64,000 nt of DNA from Trichosphaerium sp. ATCC 40318 (lineage: Eukaryota > Discosea > Flabellinia > Trichosidae): contig JALMLS010000353.1 in assembly GCA_038496445.1 (NCBI GenBank), positions 1 to 64,000 of the forward strand, in the 5' to 3' direction. Under the pieces are notes generated by a model. The model made no database searches. It saw only the letters and a program-made list of their open reading frames with translations, and was not told the origin of the DNA. This document shows positions 56,139-64,000 of this stretch, one piece after another. Numbering within the stretch: the first letter of the stretch is position 1; each line of letters starts with the position of its first letter. Made by a program: the position numbers and the translations under genes.

Positions 56139-59100
56139 AATTCTAATTCTTCGTACGTGTATCCACAGCCCTGACACTTATAATTGAACTTGAACTTAAT
56201 ATCATAGTTATGACAACGTGTTACTTTAACATCTGGGAATACTATAGAAGCCCTCTCTCCCCTTAACAGTAACGTCAGTACAAAACATTTAAAACTTTTG
56301 CAAAAAAGCTACAGAAAACAAACAAACTAACTTACCATCTATAGAAAGTAGCTCCATGTGGCGGTTGTCTTATACCATCAATAATCCAAGCAGCTGCGTG
56401 ACACAACTCATGAACAAGAGTACTCTTACAACGCCTGAAAGAATCGACAACTTTTGTTGCCAAGCGGATAGAAGCAACTCTCTTTGACTTGTCCGCAGAA
56501 TACTACATTAAAAAAATGTCAGAAAGAAAACTTAACACCAACTAGGAGCATTGACGTACACCACAAGATGTTGTGCCCGCTGTTTGGCGTAGTGTAACAG
56601 ACCAGGTTATTTCAAGGTCATAAGGTAAAGCACCATGACAAACACCATCGTTGAATTTCCTGAAAATCTCCTTTGCAAAAGCATCTCGTTTCTTATTGAA
56701 TCCATGACATGTAGGTGACTTAATCGGTGTACGCTTGATAGTATACGTTCTAGCTGGTGTCCTTGGGGTGCGTTCTACACGCTTCGGAGTACGCTTCGTA
56801 TTCGTAGGCGTACGCTTCACTCTAGTTGGTGTGCGTTTCGTGCTGGATATAGGAGTGCGCTTTGAGATTGTTGGAGTGCGTTTTGTGTTAGTTGGAGTCC
56901 TGTGAATGAGCTTTGTTGATTTCGGTGGTGAACTCATTTTTGGTGTTGGAGGCATAGGCGATAGAGGCTTTCTGTTAAGGATAGCTAAAAAAGAAACTCG
57001 TGTAAGTAAAAAACAAGAAAAAAAAAAGAAAACAGTTTTTTGGCGCTGCTACTTACGTAGTTTATAAGGAGTAGATAATCCGTATCCATCATTTTCATCA
57101 TTATCACTAATAACAACCTTATTATCATTATCATCACCATCAACATCATCAGGTACACAAAAATCATTAAAAGCATAAGAATCCAAGTCTTCATCTTTAG
57201 CATAATCTCTAAAGTAAAAAATCACGTGAGCACGTTATTTTCATCCAAATAAAAGATTGTATTGAGTACGTACATGTTCGTCAAAACACGTCGTTCATCA
57301 TCTTCCTGTTCATCAGAAGATGTATCACTGAACCCACTTTCACTCTCACTATCGCTTAAGATATTTGGCATAGCGAGTTGTGAAGCTGTTGGTGTGTTAC
57401 TACCTGTATTAATTGGTCGTTGTAGGCGCTTCAGAGTCTTCTTCTTTGGAACAACATCATCTTCCAAACTCTTTAGTAAATCATTGTTGTCATCAAAAGA
57501 GTATCCTATCGAGGCATCCAAGTTGTCAAGGTCAATATCATCAATATCTAGATTATCACTAGTAGATTCTATACTTGATACTGATTGTTGAGATGCTGGA
57601 AGAGGTAGTAGTGATTGTCTCTTAGACGAAGGTCTGATTTCCGGAGAAGGCACGTGAGGAGATTGTGGTGCGCTATCTGATTCGAAGGCAAATGACTTTG
57701 CGGAAGAAGACGATGTTGCTCTAGATTGAGACTTTGGGAGTGGTAGTAATGGCCGAGATGCTGGTTTAATTCCTGGAGAAGGTACTCGAGAAGATTGGAC
57801 ATTTCCTGAATCGAAAGAAAATGAGGACATCGAAGAAGATGACGTTCTATCATTGGCTTTCACTGGTGATATTTTCTCAGCTTCTTCCATTTCTTGATTC
57901 TGTTCAACCTCAGTTAATCGTGGAGATACACTCTCTGAAGCTTTCACAGCTGCATCTTTTTTCTGAGAAAAAAAAGAGTTAGAACTTGACTTTAAGAAGA
58001 AAATCAAGACGTACATCCATGTTAATGAGTAATGATCTAAGTTCTTCTATGGAATCATAATCAGATTCAGAGCAAGAAGAGGAGGCTGAGTCAGAATTCT
58101 CATAAGAATCATAAGGAGAAAGATACCCATCTTCTTCTTTCTTTTTATCTTCCTCTAAATCCCAAGAAACACTTCTTTGAACACGAGGAGTTTTTAAGAC
58201 CTCGACAGGCATTTCAAGTTTATCTTCTTCTGAAGCACTTTGATCATCATCTTCAACAAGTGCAGCAAGGAGCCTACCAGGTGCAAACATACGAGATCTC
58301 TTAGAAGATTTTGATGGCTTCTTTTCAGCAGGCTCATCAACAGAGTTCGAGGGTTCTGTATCTGCTTCTGCTTTCATAAAAGAGTTTGGTCGGATAGGTT
58401 GAGGCGGTTGAGGGGCTTCAACATCAGCAAATGTTGTTTCTTGGTCTTCTTCGTCTTCATTTGTTTCTATTGGTTCCACATCATTTGATACATGATGGAC
58501 AGGCGCTTGAGTTACAGCCAATTCTTCATCGCTTTCAGAATCGCTCATATTTGTTATAAAATCATCTGAACAGCTACTTTCTGCTTCTTCTTTTTCCTCA
58601 CTTGGCTCTTGAGGCATAATGCCAACAGAACGAATATCATCAACAGTAGGTTTTGCTTCAACAACTGGTTCCGGAACTTCATTGTAACCGATGTCGCTCA
58701 TATCAGTAGATTCAACAGCTTCATCATCACTTGTATCATCATCTCGCTCTTCTTCTTGTGCATCTGCGCTACGAGGAACCTCGAGAGATAGTTCTGTACG
58801 CTCGTTGATGTCAGAATGAGGATAATCGCTCAAATCTGATGCCGAAGTGATGTAATCATCTTCTTCACTTTCAGACGCTTCACCATCATTGTCTGTGGCT
58901 TCAACTTGGTGAGATACTCGTCTTTGGATGCTTGTTCTTGGCGTAGATGATACGTTATCGTGTTCATCTTCACCACTTTCAGAAGCATCATCACTGTCCT
59001 CTACATCATCCATGTTGATTGGTACCACAGATGCACGCCTGTCAAGAACTTTCGTTGGTGTTGAAGCATTCTCTTCATCAATAGAAGAGTCGTCGGACAT

Positions 59101-62100
59101 TTCAGATTCACAAACACTGACAACTTCAGAGTCACTATCACTGCCATCAGACTCAATATCATTGGTAGCAATTGGCATGGTCTCGGCATGTTTGTTGTCA
59201 TCTTCTTCAGAAGCACTAGTATGTGCTGAGATTTGTTCTTCAAAATCAGAAGCTTCATTAATTTCAGCCTCCTCAGCTTCAACCTCAGTGTCGTCAAGAT
59301 CTGATTCTTCACCGTAAGCGTTTTCAACCTTTGCAACCTCATTCGTCACTTCTAAGTTCGGTGTCTCATAAAATTGCTCCACAATATCATGTGCTTCCTC
59401 CTTAAACAAGAAGTGAGTAAAGATAAAACCAAAAGAGAGAAAAAATGTTTTTTGCAACTGTTTTGACTCTTGTACCTCATGACACTCTTCTTCAGGTATT
59501 TGTAGGTCTTCTACGGCATTAATAGTATCTACAGCTAACACTTCATGATCTTCATCGTTTCCGGGTTGATCTAGTTCATCAGAACTGGAGTGAATAGAGT
59601 TTTCTTCTTCTTCGATTTCTGTATCTCTCTCAGTCTCATCAACAGAGCTTGTATCGTGGTCAACAGCATCATCACACAAATTACTTGCATCTGAAGTGTC
59701 AGTTTCGTCCAAAGGTATTTCCTCAGCAATATCGAGCGCATGAGTGTCTTGAACATCGTCTGCGCCATTGACATCTAAACCTGACATTTCCTGTACTAGG
59801 TCATCGACTTCGTAATAGCTTTCATATTCTCCTCCTTCTGCTTTTTCAAGTTCAGCACCAACTTCAAGAGCTGAACTTGTTTGCGAATCATTCTCTGTGT
59901 CAAAAGAAGGATCAGTCATACTAGTTTCAACGCTTTCTTGGTTTTCATCGCTAGTTTCGAGTACTTCTTCCGCATCGGCATTGTTTGGAGTAAATGCAGC
60001 AGGTACAGTGTGATCTTGTTCGTGATCACTGATACCATCATCACCTTCGCAAACCGCGCCTTCATACTCCTCATTTTCAGCTTCGAGGAAGCGTTCGTCT
60101 TCAGGTCTGTTATCAACTTCGATAACTTGTTCTTCTTCCACTCTTGATACATTTTCAAAATCAGCAAGCACAGAGTCTCCGTATTCAGAGTTGTCCTCAA
60201 TTTGAATTTTAACAGAGGCTATATCATCTCCGTCTACAATACTAGTTTCTTCGATAGCATAGTCAGCTACCTTGCTATGCACATCGTCGCAAACCCCTTC
60301 ACTAAGCGCTGCAGCATCCCCGTATTCGGAATTATTTTCGATTTGAATCTCAAGAGAGGCAACATCATCTTCAGGTATGTCATTAACTTCTTCAACAACG
60401 CATTCTTCTTCCTCACTTGACACAAGGTCTACTACATTTGAATTGTCGTGTTCATCGTCACTATCGAGAAGAGCAATACACTCGGCAACCTTGTCTTCTA
60501 TACCACGTGACGCTTCCTCAGCATCATCTTCATTGTACGTACTATAGCCGTCACCAGCTTCGACCATTTCGCCCTCAGCGTAGTCACCTTATACAATGTA
60601 AATACAAAGACAAAGAATTACAAGCACAAAAACGTACTGCCATCAGAGCCGTAAGGGTCATCAGCTTGAGCTTCGACAATTTCGTCATCTGGTACAATAA
60701 ACCCATCATATTCATACTCATTAGGGGCATTTCTTTCAGCTTCTTCTTCAGCGTCACTAACACCAATATACTCTGATGTATTCGCTGGTCCACGTGGAAA
60801 TACATTCCTAGGTTGTGACGGCACATCATTGGCGTAGTCGTCCAAACTCAAATCAGCCAGGAGATCAATAACATTATTCGTATCTCCTCGTCTCACTCTT
60901 GGTACACTCACTCTATCAGTTTTTCTTGGAGTAGAAGCAGATAGGCTCTTTTCAGCAGCCTAGACAACAACAAAAGTTAGAAGACATGAAAACAAAACAA
61001 CAAAAAAGAGAAAGACTTCTAACAAACACACGTACAATAACATGAGCGTTTGTCTCAGCTTGTAAAGCGAATAACTCATCAGCAGTCTCTTCAGAGAAGA
61101 GCAAGTCATGATCAGATACGCCAAAGATACCAATAGAACGCATGTACTTAATATGTTCTTCCAAATCTAAAAATAGAAGAAAAAAAATTAGTTGGTTGAT
61201 GTTATGTAACTATCACTACGATTATAATATCATCATACCTGGTGCAGTGTTTCTCTTTCCTGCATGGATCTTGGCAAGCATGCGTTGTGTTGGCGAATCA
61301 AATGGGTCAGTAAAAGAGAACGGTTTGTCTTTTCCAGTAAAGTAACGATGTTGTTTATGTTGCTTATTGATAAGAGACTTTGAGAAGGCTCCCTTTAGTA
61401 CTTGCTTGCGGTACATATATTCTTCAATAGTACCACATGTCATTAGCCTGAAAGAAATATGTTAGAACAAACAAACCTTAACAAAGCAAAACCGATAGAC
61501 GAAACAAAAAAAGTAACAAAGTTAAGTACCTGTAAATCACGACATTCTTGTTTTGACCGATACGATAACATCTATCTACAGCTTGGTCGTCGACCTTATT
61601 CCAAGCTAAAGGTTCGTTAGAATTCATTGATGCAAGGAAACCACGACAGAGCAAAAAGTAAGATAATAAACGTACAAGGATCAAAAATGATAACTCTATC
61701 AGCGCCATTTAAGTTTAATCCAACACCTCCAGCTTGTGTTGTCATAAGCAATAGAAAGTTGCTTTCATCATTATTAAATTCCTCAACGTATATTTGACGA
61801 TCATCAATATCAGTAGACCCGTCAATACGAAGATGTTTATAGCCCTAGAACGAAAAATGAGAAAAATAGGCTTTAGAAAAAAACAAACAGACACTAACCT
61901 CAGGTTTGAGCAAGTGCTCCTCTACCAAGTCAAGGACCTTTGTGAATCTACTGAATATGAGGACACGATGCCCTTCAGCCTTGAGATTCTTGAGTATTTT
62001 CTTAGCGAAGGCAAACTTGCACGACTGATCAATGATAGTTCCAGGCAAACTAAACCAAAAGTGTTAGGAATCAAGTTACATATTTTGTAGTACTCTTTTA

Positions 62101-64000
62101 TGAGAAGCTCAACTTCTGGGTTAGCTTCAGAGTGCATCAAACGAGGATGCTGACAAATAGTCTTCATCAAGCTGATAGCAGACAAAGGCGAGTCTGTTTT
62201 ATTTAAGGCCTAAAGAAAGTTCATTTTATTGTGTAAAGGGAGAAAAAAACAAGAAAGCTGCTTTTATACCTTTCGGACGGCTGGCATGTTTATAAACTTG
62301 TTGTAAATAGAAATCTGACACTCAGTAAGTGTTAGCCATACAACAAGGTCATTCTTTCTTCCCTTGATGTTCAAGTTTTTCAACTAAAATAGAAAGTTAG
62401 GCAAAGCACATCTATTCTCAAAGAAAAGACTTCGAATTTCTTACCTCACGCTTTTCACGACGTAAAAAGTATGGTGCAATTAGATTGCGTAGAGACTCCT
62501 CCATTTTAAAACCAAGCTCCTTTTCAAAGGCTGTAGCTTTCTTATCGTGACTCTGTAAAGAAAATCATCAGACACAAAGATTTGCAAGCCATGACAAAAA
62601 ATTCTTTTGGACGTACACGAATTATCTTGGTTTCGTACTCCCTTTTAAACGTACGATAATCACCCATCAAGGTACCATTACAAGCCCAGTCGAACAGCGC
62701 CCATAATTCCTTTGAATATAAATCAGTAAAAGCCAAAAAACAGAAAAGAATCATCGTACCTTGTGGTTGTTCATAATTGGAGTACCAGTCAATAAAATTT
62801 TATGTCTCGCTGGTACTTTTCTTAAAGCAATGGACCGTTTTTTCTTTGCGTCCTTGATGTTATGTCCTTCATCAAGAATAACATAATCCCACTTGAATTC
62901 TTCATCATCACTATCAAGATATTTACCAGCAAGAAGATCGGTATTAGTGCGAACCATATCTAACATTGTTGTCAAGAGAAGAATAAAAAACAGAAAAAAA
63001 TAAGAAAAGTAAACGTACCGTAAGTGGTCAGTACAATACCACCTGATTGCATAATATCATGCACCATGCGCTTTCTTTGTAACTTTGTTTTGTCACTTAG
63101 AAGAGTTCCAAGGACAGGTTGACCCTTAGTAATAAGCCTACATTTAGTTAGAACAAAGATCTAGAAAAAACTTGATCTAACAAACTATAGCGTACCATTT
63201 ATCAAGTTCTTGCATCCAATTCAGCAACACTGACTTTGGCAATACTAATAGAACATTGAATGCGTAACCACATCCAAGAACACCATATAGAAAGGCAATA
63301 ACCTTAACAAGACATAAGTCAGACTCGAAAAATTAACAAAGTCTCTTTGCTACACACCTGTATTGTTTTTCCCAAACCCATATCATCGCCCATTATTCCT
63401 CCAGAATTCTTTAAATGGAGATCCCACAGGAATTTTACACCATCACGTTGATGCCTAAGAAACAGATCAGACTCAACAAACACGAAACAAACAAAAAGAG
63501 AAACTTACTTGTATAGTTTCTCGTAAATGCTCGCAGGTATACGAAACCTCTCCTCTCTGTTTGTAGCAAAAGGTCTCAACATATAGAACTTTGCAAGGTC
63601 ACCATTACGTTTTGTACGTATTGTCCTGAACCAAGAATTTTCAAGCTCCTTAGTGCAAGTCAAAAAAAAACTTAAAAAAAATTGAAGAAGAAAAATCTTT
63701 TTTTAAAGCACGCGGGCTAACATACCTCATATTCGGTGTTACCTTTCACACACCTACGTACAACGCGTTCGTTTGTTGGCGTCAATTTAGGCTTTAGTTT
63801 GCCATCAGGAGAACGCACAACATCAACGACTTGTTCAGTAGGCTTAGGAAACAATGAAGGATCGTCTTCAGGATCAGGTTGTGTTGTACCACAAATAGAA
63901 ACGCGTCTAGACTTACGCTTCTTAGGTGCAGGAGAAAGAAGCATATTAGGCTTGGGTAGGGATTGCTTCTGAGGTGAGGCGTTTGGTTTGTCCACAGGTT
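56135..64000 (-). CDS. ERCC6L: Predicted fusion: ERCC6L/PICH-type SNF2 translocase - acidic linker - GCNA/SprT metalloprotease (5' partial)
   Basis: About 22 exons join in one frame to ~2,200 residues; the 5' end lies beyond the window. Residues ~100-750: SNF2 core with GDDMGLGKTIQ (~63370), VLTTYDMV, ILDEGHNIKD (62862-62873), LLTGTPIMNN, LWALFDWACNGTLMGDY, VLIFSRF, TQAGGVGLNLNGADRV, DPSWNKVDDQAVDRCYRIGQ, then TCGTIEEYMYRKQV and GIFGVSDHDLL, a PICH-specific tail. Residues ~860-1990: acidic Ser/Glu/Asp-rich disordered region with SUMO-interaction-like VVDLVSSEEEE. Next, about eight KRTP repeats. Residues ~2060-2230: SprT domain with catalytic HELCH (56398-56412), AAAWIIDG, third ligand in PPHGATF, then VTRCHNYDIKFKFNYKCQGCGYTY. 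The junctions 60588-60637 (50 nt, GTACGT..TATAAG) and 57963-58014 are phase-consistent. Two separate genes cannot be excluded without transcripts. Confidence 0.8.

Noticed and set aside
60567-60587. ATG at 60567 as the start of a separate acidic protein gene
   Set aside because: The upstream 50-nt intron joins the SNF2 exons to this frame in phase, leaving no room for a promoter. Kept as the main alternative to the fusion model.

Overview
The window is nuclear DNA of a microbial eukaryote. It is AT-rich, and most genes are split by short introns of about 40-90 nt (a few reach 200-390 nt). Donors are unusually often GTACG(T) instead of GTAAGT, and acceptors are TAG, CAG or AAG. Core eukaryotic genes are present: U5 snRNP Dim1, CNOT9, WASP, a RhoGAP, an HSPA13-type Hsp70 and ERCC6L/PICH. 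GTACGT-type donors and Pro/Thr-rich secreted proteins would fit a stramenopile-like protist, but I cannot assign the lineage from sequence alone. No operons, ribosome binding sites, tRNAs, rRNAs or CRISPR arrays are seen.

Layout, 0-16 kb: a frameshifted F-box/LRR pseudogene (minus); a compact WASP homologue; an ABCG half-transporter; an M49 metallopeptidase facing an intact F-box/LRR paralogue of the pseudogene; an LRR/Cys-motif protein; a small protein kinase; an intronless choline-kinase-like enzyme with an N-terminal membrane anchor. 16-32 kb: a gene-poor 2 kb stretch; a secreted cysteine-module protein with a tandem duplication; a serine carboxypeptidase; CNOT9 and an HSPA13-like gene head to head; two F-box/MORN_2-repeat paralogues.

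32-50 kb: a small basic protein; a YqcI/YcgG-like protein; Dim1; an unresolved gene with in-frame stops; two paralogous secreted Pro/Thr-linker proteins flanking an RRM-like gene; a glutathione S-transferase; a GT10 fucosyltransferase with an extra C-terminal domain; two small genes; a third F-box/MORN_2 gene. 50-64 kb: a 0.9 kb stretch bounded by inverted repeats, a RhoGAP gene, and an 8 kb minus-strand gene that runs off the right edge.

The most interesting object is that last gene (56,135 to the window end). All visible exons join in one frame to give a SNF2 translocase of the ERCC6L/PICH type, a roughly 1,100-residue acidic linker with SUMO-interaction-like motifs, KRTP repeats, and a GCNA/SprT-type HExxH protease domain. 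A single polypeptide joining a mitotic DNA translocase to a DNA-protein crosslink protease is a credible undescribed system. Other themes are the F-box repeat families (resembling those of giant viruses and amoebae), about 60 CACGTG palindromes, and several inverted-repeat elements.
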